The notes: generated by a model from the letters alone, not told the origin. A stretch of 64,000 bases of DNA from Volucribacter amazonae (GCF_029783845.1 NZ_LWID01000001.1:1844001-1908000), one strand, 5' to 3'; counted from the stretch's first letter, positions 35,112 to 44,153 are shown. Translations and numbers: made by a program.

Positions 35112-37034
35112 TTATACATACTGACAAATTTTATTACGCATTAAGGCTAACCATTGTTTTTTACTATGGTTGGCTTTTTGGTTAACTAATAAGGCTAAGT
35201 CTTGATCTTGAGTGTGTGCAATTAAACGTTGAATAGCGGGCAATGTAGCATAAAAAGTGCGGTGCGATTTAGCAAAATTTTTTAGGCTTTGTTGATCTTG
35301 TGGACGTAATTGCCAATCCAAGGGCATTTGCCCAAAATAAAGGGATAAAGAATGTTGCTGTAAGCCAATATTACGGCGGAAATATTGCCGAGCCTGTTGG
35401 CATAATTGTTGCCCTTGTTCACTAAGCGGATATATTGCTACTGCATTATAATAGCCTGTACTCGCTTCTTTATGCTCGCCAAGGTAAACCAATTCAAACC
35501 CTGCTTGTTGCCAAAATTGTGCTAATCTTGGCTGATAACCAAAACTCACAGACAAGTAATCAAGCCCATTGTGTTTGCTAGATTGCTGGGAACATTGTTG
35601 GATCAGTTGCTGAATAAGAGCTGAACCTATGCCTTGTTGTTGGTATTGCGGTTGTAATGCTATACGAGAAATACGCAATGCTCTTAATTCACAAGCTAAG
35701 GGAAATTGTTGTTGAAAACAGAGTAATTGTGCGACTAAATTGCCTTTAGGGCGACGTATTCCTTGCAAAATTTGTTGTATTAATAGCTTATTTTGCATAC
35801 CGCCTTCAAAAACTCCCCATATTCCGCCAATTAATTGCTTTTGCTGTTTAGCTAACCAAAATTGCTGTTGATCGCCATCAAATAAACGGCGTAAATCAAT
35901 CGGTGTAGTACGATAATGGGCTTGTGTCAGCAAACAGTAAAATGGCTCAAGCTCTGCCAAATTAGTGGTTAAATGCGCTTGCGAACAAGCCTCTAACTGA
36001 ATGTTGGTAGGGGGTATTAAGTTGTCAGGTATTTCCAAATGCGCTTTCTCTAATAACAATAACTTATTCACAAAACATTCTAAAGGATCTTGCTCTGCCC
36101 AACGTAAAGGCTGGGTTAAGTGGAAATGTTGTTGCTTATCGGCAATGCTTGGCATAAATTTTAGTTGAAAACCTTGCCCTGTACCTTCATAGCCGTCAAG
36201 GGTGGTGGTAAAAAGAATATGCTTAAAATAAGCACTAAATTTATATAAAAAAGACAAGGGTAATCTTGTGGCTTCATCAACCAATAACCAAGATTGAGCG
36301 AATTGTTGCGGTTGCAAAGTTAATTGTTGCTCAAGTTGATCAGGGGCAATAAATTGCAGTTTCTTTTGGCAAAATTTTTGCAAAATATTGACCGCACTTT
36401 TATTGGCAGCGGTAACATAGACCTCTGCATTAAGTTGATTAGCTAATAACCCCGCTAAAGCTGATTTTCCTCGTCCTCGCCGTGCGGTAAGCACATAATA
36501 TTTTGCCTGTTGTAACAAAATTTGTTCAATAATGGCTTGTTGCTGTGCAGTCGCCCTCTGATTAACAATAGGCTTAGTGAGGGTAATATTTGTCAATAAC
36601 GATTTTAAATAAGTTATGTCAGTTAAGGGGGAAAGCGTAGCAAAAAATTGATGATAACATTGTTTAAAATAATGACGAAAATTAACCGCACTTACGGGAT
36701 AGGTTGCACTATGCCAACGTAAACTGTCTTTATCAGGCTGTTTGTGCCAAGTTTGCCAATCGTTCACCAACATAACTACCGCTCCCCCAGCTTTTAAAGT
36801 ACCGCTTACAATAGCAAGGCTTTCTAAATGTAGCTGTTGCCGACAATCATAAATAATCAAGCTAAATTCTTGCCCTAATAGGTTGCGAGTTTGCGAGAAA
36901 GCCACAAATTTTATTGAGGATAAAACGGGGTTGTCGCCAATCCACACCATATCATCAAGCAAATGCTGAACCAAGTGCGGTGGAATTTCCCCTTGTTTTT
37001 GTACGTCTAAAATATAAAGGGAACGGGCTAACAC
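35112..37034 (-). CDS. tmcA: tRNA(Met) cytidine acetyltransferase TmcA
   Basis: A 640-residue enzyme making N4-acetylcytidine at the wobble base of elongator tRNA-Met. A helicase-like ATP-binding part has Walker A ARRGRGKSALAG near residue 184. The GNAT acetyltransferase part has SRIALQPQYQQQGIGSALIQQL near residue 455. The C-terminal RNA-binding tail is shorter than in E. coli (671 residues). It follows ybeY by 15 bp. Confidence 0.93.
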   Translation of the reverse strand: MLARSLYILDVQKQGEIPPHLVQHLLDDMVWIGDNPVLSSIKFVAFSQTRNLLGQEFSLIIYDCRQQLHLESLAIVSGTLKAGGAVVMLVNDWQTWHKQPDKDSLRWHSATYPVSAVNFRHYFKQCYHQFFATLSPLTDITYLKSLLTNITLTKPIVNQRATAQQQAIIEQILLQQAKYYVLTARRGRGKSALAGLLANQLNAEVYVTAANKSAVNILQKFCQKKLQFIAPDQLEQQLTLQPQQFAQSWLLVDEATRLPLSFLYKFSAYFKHILFTTTLDGYEGTGQGFQLKFMPSIADKQQHFHLTQPLRWAEQDPLECFVNKLLLLEKAHLEIPDNLIPPTNIQLEACSQAHLTTNLAELEPFYCLLTQAHYRTTPIDLRRLFDGDQQQFWLAKQQKQLIGGIWGVFEGGMQNKLLIQQILQGIRRPKGNLVAQLLCFQQQFPLACELRALRISRIALQPQYQQQGIGSALIQQLIQQCSQQSSKHNGLDYLSVSFGYQPRLAQFWQQAGFELVYLGEHKEASTGYYNAVAIYPLSEQGQQLCQQARQYFRRNIGLQQHSLSLYFGQMPLDWQLRPQDQQSLKNFAKSHRTFYATLPAIQRLIAHTQDQDLALLVNQKANHSKKQWLALMRNKICQYV

Positions 37035-37049
37035 AAAAGAAATCCTATC

Positions 37050-37520
37050 CTACTCTTTCTCACTAAGATAAGGATCGGCAAAACCAAGTTGTTGCATAAT
37101 TTCGGTTTCTAGACTTTCCATTTCTTCCGCTTCTTGTGGTTCAATATGATCATAGCCGAGCAAATGCAAACTGCCATGCACCACCATATGTGCCCAATGA
37201 GCCAATAGGGGTTTGGCTTGTTGTTGAGCCTCTTGCTCCACTACCTGACGACAAATGACTAAATCCCCCAATAAGGGCAACGCTACTTCCTCAGGGCTTT
37301 CAAAGGGAAAAGATAACACATTGGTAGGTTTATCTTTATGCCGATAAGTGGCATTAAGATATTGGCTTTCGGCTTCATCAACCACACGAATAGTCATTTC
37401 AATATCATCACGCTGTGGTTTAACCGCTAAGGTCGCCCATTGCTCAAATTGAGCAAGACTAGGCAAATTCTCTTGTTTTTCACAAGCCAGTTGTAAATCA
37501 ATAATTACCTTATTCATCAT
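37050..37520 (-). CDS. ybeY: Endoribonuclease YbeY (rRNA maturation factor)
   Basis: A 156-residue zinc-dependent RNase involved in 16S rRNA 3'-end maturation and ribosome quality control. The family signature HGSLHLLGYDH, with the three zinc-binding histidines, is near residue 114. The start overlaps the end of ybeZ by 11 bp, the standard ybeZ-ybeY coupling. Confidence 0.96.
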   Translation of the reverse strand: MMNKVIIDLQLACEKQENLPSLAQFEQWATLAVKPQRDDIEMTIRVVDEAESQYLNATYRHKDKPTNVLSFPFESPEEVALPLLGDLVICRQVVEQEAQQQAKPLLAHWAHMVVHGSLHLLGYDHIEPQEAEEMESLETEIMQQLGFADPYLSEKE

Positions 37521-38619
37521 TCATCTCATGGGCTAATTGTTCAAGTTTCACTTGTTCTGCATTAAGTTTTTCCAAGCGTTTTTGCTCCGAGCGTTGCTGA
37601 CGACGGATCTCATCTTCTGCTTCCCATTTATCATAAGCCTGCACTACTTTCGCGACCACAGGGTGGCGTACAATATCTTGGCTCATAAAATAATTAAAAC
37701 TTAATTCTGGCACATCAGATAACACATCAATGGCATGGCGTAAGCCAGATTTTTGATGGCGAGGTAAATCCACTTGAGTAATATCGCCAGTGATAACCGC
37801 TTTAGAATTAAAGCCAATCCTTGTTAAAAACATTTTCATTTGTTCAATGGTGGTATTTTGGCTTTCATCTAAAATAATAAAGCTATCATTTAGCGTACGA
37901 CCACGCATATAGGCGAGAGGTGCAATTTCAATCACATTACGTTCCATTAATTTTTGCACACGTTCAAAACCAAGCATTTCAAATAACGCATCATAAAGTG
38001 GACGCAAATAAGGCTCAATTTTTTGCCCCAAATCACCGGGTAAAAAGCCCAATTTTTCCCCAGCCTCAACCGCAGGACGTGTGAGCAATAAACGTCTTAC
38101 CTGCTGTTTTTCTAACGCTTCTACTGCTGCCGCCACAGCTAAAAAGGTTTTCCCTGTTCCTGCTGGACCAATACCAAAACTAATATCGTGGCGTAAAATA
38201 TTATGTAAATATTGAATTTGATTTGCTCCACGAGGTTTAATTAACCCACGTTTGGTTTTAATGGTAGTCGCATAAACCTTACTTTCAGAAGAGGATGTAT
38301 CCTCATTTTCCTGCAATAACAAACGGCTTTCTTGAATAGCAATATGCACATCTTCTAAATCTAACTCTCGCACTTTACCCTGAATAGGTGCAGTTTCCAC
38401 ATAAAGTTGTGTAATTAATTTCACTACATTATTGATTAAACTTAAATGGTGTGGCTTATCTTGCTCATCATCAGCCTGCAAAGTAAAGGTAAAATTACGG
38501 CGAGAAATAACCAAATTAAAAGATTTTTCAATCAATTCAAGATGACTATCAAAAGCACCACAAAGGGATTGCAAACGTGCATTATCCTGTGGTTCAAGGG
38601 TAAAGGTTTGTTGATACAA
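37510..38619 (-). CDS. ybeZ: PhoH-like ATPase YbeZ
   Basis: A 369-residue P-loop ATPase of the PhoH family, a partner of YbeY. Walker A GPAGTGKTFLA is near residue 147 and Walker B FIILDESQNTT near residue 237. N-terminal KH-like and C-terminal charged coiled regions flank the ATPase core. It is the first gene of the ybeZ-ybeY-tmcA run. Confidence 0.94.
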   Translation of the reverse strand: MYQQTFTLEPQDNARLQSLCGAFDSHLELIEKSFNLVISRRNFTFTLQADDEQDKPHHLSLINNVVKLITQLYVETAPIQGKVRELDLEDVHIAIQESRLLLQENEDTSSSESKVYATTIKTKRGLIKPRGANQIQYLHNILRHDISFGIGPAGTGKTFLAVAAAVEALEKQQVRRLLLTRPAVEAGEKLGFLPGDLGQKIEPYLRPLYDALFEMLGFERVQKLMERNVIEIAPLAYMRGRTLNDSFIILDESQNTTIEQMKMFLTRIGFNSKAVITGDITQVDLPRHQKSGLRHAIDVLSDVPELSFNYFMSQDIVRHPVVAKVVQAYDKWEAEDEIRRQQRSEQKRLEKLNAEQVKLEQLAHEMNDE

Positions 38620-38879
38620 TGCTGATTGTCCTCTGATTTACGATAACTCCAATAGAAAAATGGAACAATGATATAACTAAAAATAGCGATAATTATACGT
38701 TTTTTTGAAAAAATTTTGTAGTAAATTGTCAGTGAACCCGTATTTAAAGGCTTTATTTATATCAATTTTAGGTAAGATAATTAAAAATGATCTGAGAAAT
38801 GAATATATTCTAATAACAGGCTGATAAATAACAATATTTTACGTCATCTTTGATTGCTTTTTGATTATTTTTTATTCGT

Positions 38880-38911
38880 TTTGGTGGCTGTTACAGCCAC
38901 CAAACAGCCAC
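38880..38911. repeat. 25-bp perfect palindrome plus direct repeat in the gap beside tRNA-Leu
   Basis: The arms TTTGGTGGCTG and CAGCCACCAAA pair perfectly around TTA, and CAGCCAC is then repeated directly three bases later. There is no T run directly after the stem. It sits in a 407-bp gene-free gap (38620-39026) on the 3' side of tRNA-Leu, a favoured site for integrating elements. Apart from this palindrome and the tRNA terminator, nothing else is recognised in the gap. Confidence 0.5.
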
Positions 38912-38965
38912 TAGATGAACATTTAGCAAAATAAGCGAGTGAAAAATTAGCAAAAATTAGGCATA

Positions 38966-38990
38966 AAAAAAGCCGCCTACTGCGACTAAC
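38966..38990 (-). terminator. Terminator of the tRNA-Gly/tRNA-Leu unit
   Basis: On the minus strand AGTCGC pairs with GCGGCT (one G-T pair) around a five-base loop, followed by seven T residues. It lies about 40 bp past the tRNA-Leu 3' end. Confidence 0.65.
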
Positions 38991-39026
38991 TTTTTGATTT
39001 TATTTATCTTTTTTTGACATTTTAAA

Positions 39027-39113
39027 TGGTGCCCGAGGGCGGACTTGAACCGCCACAGCTCGAAAGCCGAGGGATTTTAAATCCCTTGTGTCTACCGATT
39101 TCACCACTCGGGC
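39027..39113 (-). tRNA. tRNA-Leu (TAA anticodon)
   Basis: An 87-nt gene with encoded CCA end. The acceptor stem pairs GCCCGAG with CTCGGGC. The anticodon arm is AGGGA-TTTAAAA-TCCCT, giving anticodon TAA. A long variable arm, TCGGCTTTCGA, marks a class II tRNA, and the T arm contains GGTTCAAGTCC. It is downstream of tRNA-Gly in the same transcript. Confidence 0.97.
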
Positions 39114-39115
39114 AA

Positions 39116-39191
<76 letters not shown>

Positions 39192-39234
39192 ATTGCGTTG
39201 ACTGCTATTTCAATATCAGCAATCAATGACGCGC

Positions 39235-39262
39235 ATTTTACTGACTTATCAAAAACTGTCAA
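39235..39262 (-). promoter_or_regulatory. Strong tRNA promoter with GC-rich discriminator
   Basis: On the minus strand a perfect TTGACA (39262-39257), a 16-bp spacer and TAAAAT (39240-39235) are followed by GCGCGTC. The GC-rich discriminator is typical of stable-RNA promoters under stringent control. It is about 45 bp upstream of tRNA-Gly. Confidence 0.82.
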
Positions 39263-39387
39263 TCATTGTTTTTCACTTTTTTGTTTAATTGCCGAAAAAA
39301 GACGCACATTAAGGAATAATAGGCACAAAATTGTTTCACTAAGCCTATACTATGTCTAATTTAAAAGCATTTGCATCATTATTCATA

Positions 39388-39415
39388 TTGACAAATCTAA
39401 AAATATAGATATGAT
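39388..39415 (+). promoter_or_regulatory. Promoter of the ArsR-type regulator, overlapped by its operator
   Basis: A perfect -35 TTGACA (39388-39393) and TATGAT (39410-39415) are separated by 16 bp. The whole spacer is occupied by the sequence AAATCTAAAAATATAGAT (39393-39410), which recurs inverted before the downstream oxidoreductase gene. This arrangement is typical of an autorepressor. Confidence 0.75.
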
Positions 39416-39426
39416 TTATTGCCATT

Positions 39427-39738
39427 ATGGAAATCAATGAAATCTTAAAAATTTTAAGCAATGAATATCGCTTACAAATGTTGCAATGGCTAAAATCGCC
39501 ATTACAGCATTTTTCTGTTTATCAAATGGCAACTGAGGAAAAAAACTTTGAGGGTGGTGTTTGTGTAGGAGCTATTGCTACCAAAGCAGGCTTGGCACAA
39601 TCTGTAGTATCAGGCTATTTAAATTCACTGAAACAAGCTGGGTTAATTGAATCAAAACGGGTAGGTAAATGGACCTATTATCGTTATAACCCAAAAGCGA
39701 TTGAGAAATTTTTGCAACAATTACAACATTACTTATAA
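39427..39738 (+). CDS. ArsR-family transcriptional repressor
   Basis: A 103-residue winged helix-turn-helix protein. The N-terminal EILKILSNEYRLQMLQWL and the recognition region ATKAGLAQSVVSGYLNSLKQAGLI, followed by the wing VGKWTYYRYN, are typical of ArsR/SmtB folds. The metal-binding CxC pair is missing; a single cysteine lies in GGVCVGAI near residue 41, which would fit a thiol/redox sensor rather than a metal sensor. It lies upstream of an old-yellow-enzyme gene that carries the same operator, so quinones or electrophiles are plausible inducers. Confidence 0.85.
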   Translation: MEINEILKILSNEYRLQMLQWLKSPLQHFSVYQMATEEKNFEGGVCVGAIATKAGLAQSVVSGYLNSLKQAGLIESKRVGKWTYYRYNPKAIEKFLQQLQHYL

Positions 39739-39739
39739 C

Positions 39740-39809
39740 AATAGTCATTTCAATTTAAAATAAGACAAGGCGTATCAACGCTGTATTATTTTAATGTAGG
39801 AAGACTATA
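39740..39809. repeat. Correia-like palindromic element, 70 bp (copy 7)
   Basis: Left end ATAGTCATTTCAATTTAAA, middle GACAAGGCGTATCAACGC, right end GTAGGAAGACTATA. It lies between the ArsR-type regulator gene and the oxidoreductase gene it probably controls. Confidence 0.9.
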
Positions 39810-39848
39810 AAAGTGCGGTGGATTTATCGCATTTTTTATTAAATAAAT

Positions 39849-39868
39849 AAATCTATATTTTTAGATTT
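39849..39868. promoter_or_regulatory. Second operator of the ArsR-type repressor
   Basis: AAATCTATATTTTTAGATTT is an interrupted palindrome and, read on the other strand, is identical over 18 bases to the sequence inside the regulator's own promoter. It lies 25 bp upstream of the oxidoreductase start codon. Confidence 0.72.
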
Positions 39869-39892
39869 AAAGAAATATAAATAGGAGAAAAA

Positions 39893-41029
39893 ATGAAAGT
39901 AGAAAAATTTAGCCCCTTATTTCAAAGCTATCAATTCAATAATGGCGTAACCATTAAAAACCGCTTGGTTGTTGCACCAATGACCCATTATGGTTCTCAT
40001 TCAGATGGCAGTATAAGCGAACAAGAACGCCGTTTTCTCGCTCATCGTGCTACGGATTTTGGTATGTTTATTACCGCTGCCACATTGGTATCATTAGAGG
40101 GGAAAGCCTTTGTGGGGCAACCTTACGCTTGTCAAGAATCTGACTTAGCGAGCTTGCAACAACAGGCAAATATCATAAAACAACAAGGTGCTAAGGCTAT
40201 TTTGCAAATTCACCATGGGGGTGATCAGGCTTTACCGCAATTACTAGCAGGACAATCCCCAGTTTCGCCCTCTGGTACGAATCAAACTCAAACCTTAACA
40301 GAAGCACAAATTATCGCCCTTATTCATCATTTTGCTAAAGCAACAGAATTAGCAATACGAGCAGGCTTTGATGGTGTTGAAATTCATGGGGCAAATGGTT
40401 ATTTAATCCAACAATTTTTCTCGGCACAAACCAATCAGCGTACTGACCAATGGGGTGGTTCATTGGCAAATCGTTTACGTTTTCCTTTAGCCGTTATTGA
40501 TGCAGTCGAGCAAGTTCGCCAACAATATCAACGTCCCGATTTTATTATTGGTTATCGTTTCTCACCAGAAGAAGCTGGGGAGCGAGGTTTGACGATGACG
40601 GATACCTTTGCTTTAATTGATGCTTTAGTGGAAAAACCGCTCCAATATTTGCATATTTCACTTTGGGATTTTTACAAAAAAGCTCGTCGTGGTGCAAACC
40701 CTGCATTAACTAGAATAGAACAAATTCATCAACGTATTCGTGGCAAATTACCATTAATTGGCGTGGGTTGTTTATTATCCGCTCAAGATATATTAAATGC
40801 ATTTAATACTGGTTGGGCTGAATTCATTGCGGTGGGTAAAGCGGTAATGATTAATCCTAATTTGGCGACACTTATTCACACTGGGCAAGAGCATCAAATT
40901 GAAGTAACCATTGATCCTGATCGTGCTGATCATTACGATTTGCCTGATAACCTTTGGCAACAACAATTACAGGGACTCGCCTATTTACCACCATTAAAAG
41001 ATAAAAATTGGCAACCCGTAGATATTTAA
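39893..41029 (+). CDS. NADH:flavin oxidoreductase, old yellow enzyme family
   Basis: A 378-residue FMN-dependent TIM-barrel oxidoreductase. NRLVVAPMTHYGS near the N-terminus, IHHGGDQA near residue 102, DGVEIHGANGYLIQQF near residue 160, NQRTDQWGGSLANRLRF near residue 180 and WAEFIAVGKAVMINPN near residue 307 are family hallmarks. Such enzymes reduce electrophilic alkenes, quinones or nitro compounds. Regulation by the upstream ArsR-type protein is suggested by the shared operator. Confidence 0.92.
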   Translation: MKVEKFSPLFQSYQFNNGVTIKNRLVVAPMTHYGSHSDGSISEQERRFLAHRATDFGMFITAATLVSLEGKAFVGQPYACQESDLASLQQQANIIKQQGAKAILQIHHGGDQALPQLLAGQSPVSPSGTNQTQTLTEAQIIALIHHFAKATELAIRAGFDGVEIHGANGYLIQQFFSAQTNQRTDQWGGSLANRLRFPLAVIDAVEQVRQQYQRPDFIIGYRFSPEEAGERGLTMTDTFALIDALVEKPLQYLHISLWDFYKKARRGANPALTRIEQIHQRIRGKLPLIGVGCLLSAQDILNAFNTGWAEFIAVGKAVMINPNLATLIHTGQEHQIEVTIDPDRADHYDLPDNLWQQQLQGLAYLPPLKDKNWQPVDI

Positions 41030-41168
41030 TTCATCACTTGATAGGGGGATTAGGCTATGGCTAATCCCTTTATCATTTTAGTTATATGATATGGCGATAA
41101 TGACTTTTATAACCTGCTCGTTTATGCCAAAATAGTAAAATTATTTTCTGGATAAAAGGCAAAGATTA

Positions 41169-42281
41169 ATGACTTATCAATTAGATACTCAACTTGTACA
41201 ACTTGGCAATCGCACCGATCCTCGTGTTGGTTCAGTGGCAACGCCTATTCATTTATCAACCGCATATAGCCATACGGATATTAAAGGCGTTGCTCCAACA
41301 GATGCTTTTGATTACATTCGTACTAAAAACCCTACTCGTAGCGTATTAGAAGAAGGGATCGCAAGGCTAGAAGGTGGCGATAATGGCTTTGCTTGTTCAT
41401 CAGGTATGGCGGCAATTCAGTTAGTAATGAATTTATTTCGTAGCCCAGACGAATGGATTATTTCAAGTGATGTGTATGGTGGGACTTATCGCCTTTTAGA
41501 TTTCGCTTATAAAAATAACTATGGCGTTAAACCTGTGTATGTGGATACCACCTCATTAACCGCCATTGAACAAGCCATTACTGCTAATACCAAAGCGATT
41601 TTTATTGAAACACCGTCCAATCCCTTAATGGAAGAATCGGATGTCGCCGCTATTGCTAAAATTGCCAAAGCCCATAATTTATTATTGATCGTGGACAATA
41701 CCTTTCTGACCCCTGTTTTATTCCGCCCAATGGAACACGGTGCTGACATTGTTATCCATAGTGCCACTAAATATTTAGCAGGACATAATGATGTATTAGC
41801 TGGATTAGTTGTTACTAAGGGACAAGAGTTAGCTGAGCGTTTATTTTATATCCAAAACGGTGCAGGTCCCGTATTGTCTCCTTTTGACAGCTATTTAACC
41901 ATTCGTGGTTTAAAAACCTTAGCCCTAAGAATGGAACGTCATCAGCAAAATGCTCAACAAATTGCTCAATTTTTAGCAACTTGTCCACAAATTAGTGATG
42001 TGCTTTATCCTAACAAAGGCGGTATGTTATCTTTCCGTTTACAACAAGAAAATTGGGTTATTCCGTTCCTAAAAGCATTAAAATTAATTACCTTTGCAGA
42101 GAGCTTAGGTGGCACTGAAAGTTTTATTACCTATCCAGCCACGCAAACCCATATGGATATTCCAGAGCAAGAACGTATTGCTCGTGGAGTATGTAACCGT
42201 TTGTTGCGTTTTTCTGTGGGAATTGAACATATTGATGATATAAAAGCAGATTTAACTCAAGCATTAGCACAATTTAAATAA
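41169..42281 (+). CDS. metB: Cystathionine gamma-synthase (Cys/Met metabolism PLP enzyme)
   Basis: A 370-residue pyridoxal-phosphate enzyme of the trans-sulfuration family. The cofactor lysine is in HSATKYLAGHND near residue 199. YIRTKNPTRSVLEEGIARLEGG near residue 55 and the C-terminal LRFSVGIEHIDD are conserved. MetB makes cystathionine from an activated homoserine and cysteine; MetC or O-acetylhomoserine sulfhydrylase are related alternatives. It stands alone without a visible MetJ box. Confidence 0.87.
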   Translation: MTYQLDTQLVQLGNRTDPRVGSVATPIHLSTAYSHTDIKGVAPTDAFDYIRTKNPTRSVLEEGIARLEGGDNGFACSSGMAAIQLVMNLFRSPDEWIISSDVYGGTYRLLDFAYKNNYGVKPVYVDTTSLTAIEQAITANTKAIFIETPSNPLMEESDVAAIAKIAKAHNLLLIVDNTFLTPVLFRPMEHGADIVIHSATKYLAGHNDVLAGLVVTKGQELAERLFYIQNGAGPVLSPFDSYLTIRGLKTLALRMERHQQNAQQIAQFLATCPQISDVLYPNKGGMLSFRLQQENWVIPFLKALKLITFAESLGGTESFITYPATQTHMDIPEQERIARGVCNRLLRFSVGIEHIDDIKADLTQALAQFK

Positions 42282-42411
42282 GCTATTAGAGCAATTTATG
42301 ACATTGTCATTTTGCTTATGTTATTATCCTTTGGAAAATAACATAAGGCTTGAAAAAGCATAATTTGGACTTATTTGAGAAATTATTGTAACAATAACAA
42401 AGGAAGAAAAA

Positions 42412-42735
42412 ATGAGTGAAGTTTTACATATTAGTGATGCAAGTTTTGAACAAGATGTATTAAGATCTGATGTACCAGTATTATTAGATTTCTGGGCTCC
42501 ATGGTGTGGACCTTGTAAAATGATCGCCCCAGTACTTGATGATCTTGCTACTGAATTTGGTGATAAAGTAAAAATTGCCAAAATTAATATTGATGAAAAT
42601 GAACAAGTTGCCGCTCAATTCGGTGTTCGCAGTATCCCTACTTTAATGTTATTTAAAGAGGGCAAAGCGGTTGCGACTCAAGTGGGCGCACTCCCAAAAA
42701 GCCAACTAGCTACATTTGTTGAACAACATATCTAG
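42412..42735 (+). CDS. trxA: Thioredoxin 1
   Basis: A 107-residue cytoplasmic disulfide reductase with the WAPWCGPCKM active site near residue 31, the buried aspartate in LLDFWAPW and cis-proline in RSIPTLMLFK. AAGGAAG precedes the start. It forms a single-gene unit closed by an intrinsic terminator. Confidence 0.97.
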   Translation: MSEVLHISDASFEQDVLRSDVPVLLDFWAPWCGPCKMIAPVLDDLATEFGDKVKIAKINIDENEQVAAQFGVRSIPTLMLFKEGKAVATQVGALPKSQLATFVEQHI

Positions 42736-42760
42736 TTATAAATTAATTCATTATCCAATC

Positions 42761-42794
42761 AAAAGGTGTAGTTTAAAATGAACTGCACCTTTTT
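42761..42794 (+). terminator. Intrinsic terminator of trxA
   Basis: AAAGGTGTAGTT pairs with AACTGCACCTTT (one G-T pair) around a short loop and is followed by TTTTT. Confidence 0.85.
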
Positions 42795-42809
42795 ACTTTA
42801 GCGTGTAAT

Positions 42810-43250
42810 GGACAAAAATGTGGGATTTTGTCCATTTTTATTCCAAGTGGACAAAAGTGTGAGATCTAATTATTTTTATATCACTCTACAGGCTCTTTTT
42901 ATTAAAAAAATCCTTTATAAACACAATCTTACGTTCTCTACTTAATCCGTTGTGATTAATTAATTTCCGCTTAAGTTCACTAAATAAACCTTCTAGCCGA
43001 TTTGTTGTTTTTTCAATATTTAATTCCTCATACTTTTCAAAGGTAAATAAATACCTTTCATCATATTTAATGCTCGCTAATGCCCCTCTTAATCCTTTAT
43101 GTTTATAAGGAAAATAACCTTTTCATTGCATTTCTCTGAGCGTTCATTCAAATAATCTTGATGTTTTAAATACCAATAATGCAAACGACGAAAAAATCAT
43201 GTTTTTGGCTTTCTTTTAATGTTTTCACAATAATTTTTATGTACCACATT
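42810..43250 (-). mobile_element. Decayed insertion sequence: C-terminal transposase remnant
   Basis: On the minus strand a broken frame between about 43245 and the TAG at 42886 reads KHKGLRGALASIKYDERYLF and then NIEKTTNRLEGLFSELKRKL, NHNGLSRERKIVFIKDFF. This is the C-terminal part of a DDE-type transposase. At least one frameshift and an internal stop lie before residue KHKG, and the 5' half is absent. Past its stop, the repeats GGACAAAAATGTGGGAT and GGACAAAAGTGTGAGAT with an inverted TTTTGTCC look like the element end. The IS family is not assigned. The remnant abuts the end of ccmI. Confidence 0.7.
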
Positions 43251-43256
43251 AATAGA

Positions 43257-44153
43257 TTATTTTTCCTGTTCCTCCAAAGCATCGCGGGCTGAGCGGATAC
43301 TTTTTTCTAATAAAGGGATACGAGGATCGCTTTTGGGGAGTAGTTTTAACATAGTTGCCCAAGAGACGATTGCCATTTTATAGTCTTCTTGTTCAAAGTA
43401 ATGGAACGCCAGTAAACTTAGGGCTTGTACATTGGTATGATTAGCGCGTACTAAGGCTTTTAATAATTCTTCCCCTTTAAATTTGTCCGAAGGATCTTCG
43501 GAAAACATTAGGATACGTGCGTAGCTGAGTTTGTATTCTTCGTTATCAGGAGCAAGCTGATAGGCTTTAGCATAGCTGTCATGAGCAAGTTGTCCTTGAT
43601 TGAGGTTCATGGCAAGTTGTCCTAGTAACCACCATTTGCTGCTGCCTTGCGGATTATTGTGTAAATATAAGCGTAGTGCGGTGGCAAATTCTTGTAATTC
43701 ACTGTCGCTCATAGGATTTTGTTGTTCTTCGCTTAAACGTTGATAAAAATAGGGTAATTTTTGTTCTGTTTGAGCGAAGTGGTGTTCTGTTTGCCAAGCA
43801 CCGACATGAAAATAAGCAAGGCTTGCGATGATAGTGATAACTAACAAGGCGGAGCTAAACCAAATCTTGTTGATTTTTGTATGTTTTGATGATGTTGAAT
43901 TGGTGTTTTGTGCTGGAATATCATCAAGTAATGCTTGTTGTAATTCTAGTTTGAGCTGTTGGCTATTGTTGTGTAAACCTAGGGCTTCTTCTTGTGCTAA
44001 TTCTTGTAACCTATCTAAGTAAAAGGCTTTATTGAGTTCATCACGTTGATGTATGCTGTCTTTTTTTTGTGCTGTGTTGTTTTTTAGTAGTGGGTAAAAG
44101 CAGATAACAGCAATGATAAGGGTAAATACTAAGGCGATAATCCAAAAAATCAT
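43257..44153 (-). CDS. ccmI: Cytochrome c maturation protein CcmI (TPR protein)
   Basis: A 298-residue protein with two membrane helices (residues about 1-20 and 95-115) and a periplasmic TPR domain (WWLLGQLAMNLNQGQLAHDSYAKAYQLAPDN-type repeats, residues about 165-290) that holds apocytochrome c for heme ligation. It overlaps the end of ccmH by 4 bp. It is the last gene of the ccm run, directly beside a transposase remnant. Confidence 0.88.
   Translation of the reverse strand: MIFWIIALVFTLIIAVICFYPLLKNNTAQKKDSIHQRDELNKAFYLDRLQELAQEEALGLHNNSQQLKLELQQALLDDIPAQNTNSTSSKHTKINKIWFSSALLVITIIASLAYFHVGAWQTEHHFAQTEQKLPYFYQRLSEEQQNPMSDSELQEFATALRLYLHNNPQGSSKWWLLGQLAMNLNQGQLAHDSYAKAYQLAPDNEEYKLSYARILMFSEDPSDKFKGEELLKALVRANHTNVQALSLLAFHYFEQEDYKMAIVSWATMLKLLPKSDPRIPLLEKSIRSARDALEEQEK

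Noticed and set aside
41030..41168. A MetJ box or S-box leader before metB
   Set aside because: No AGACGTCT-type repeats and no S-box or similar structured leader could be seen.
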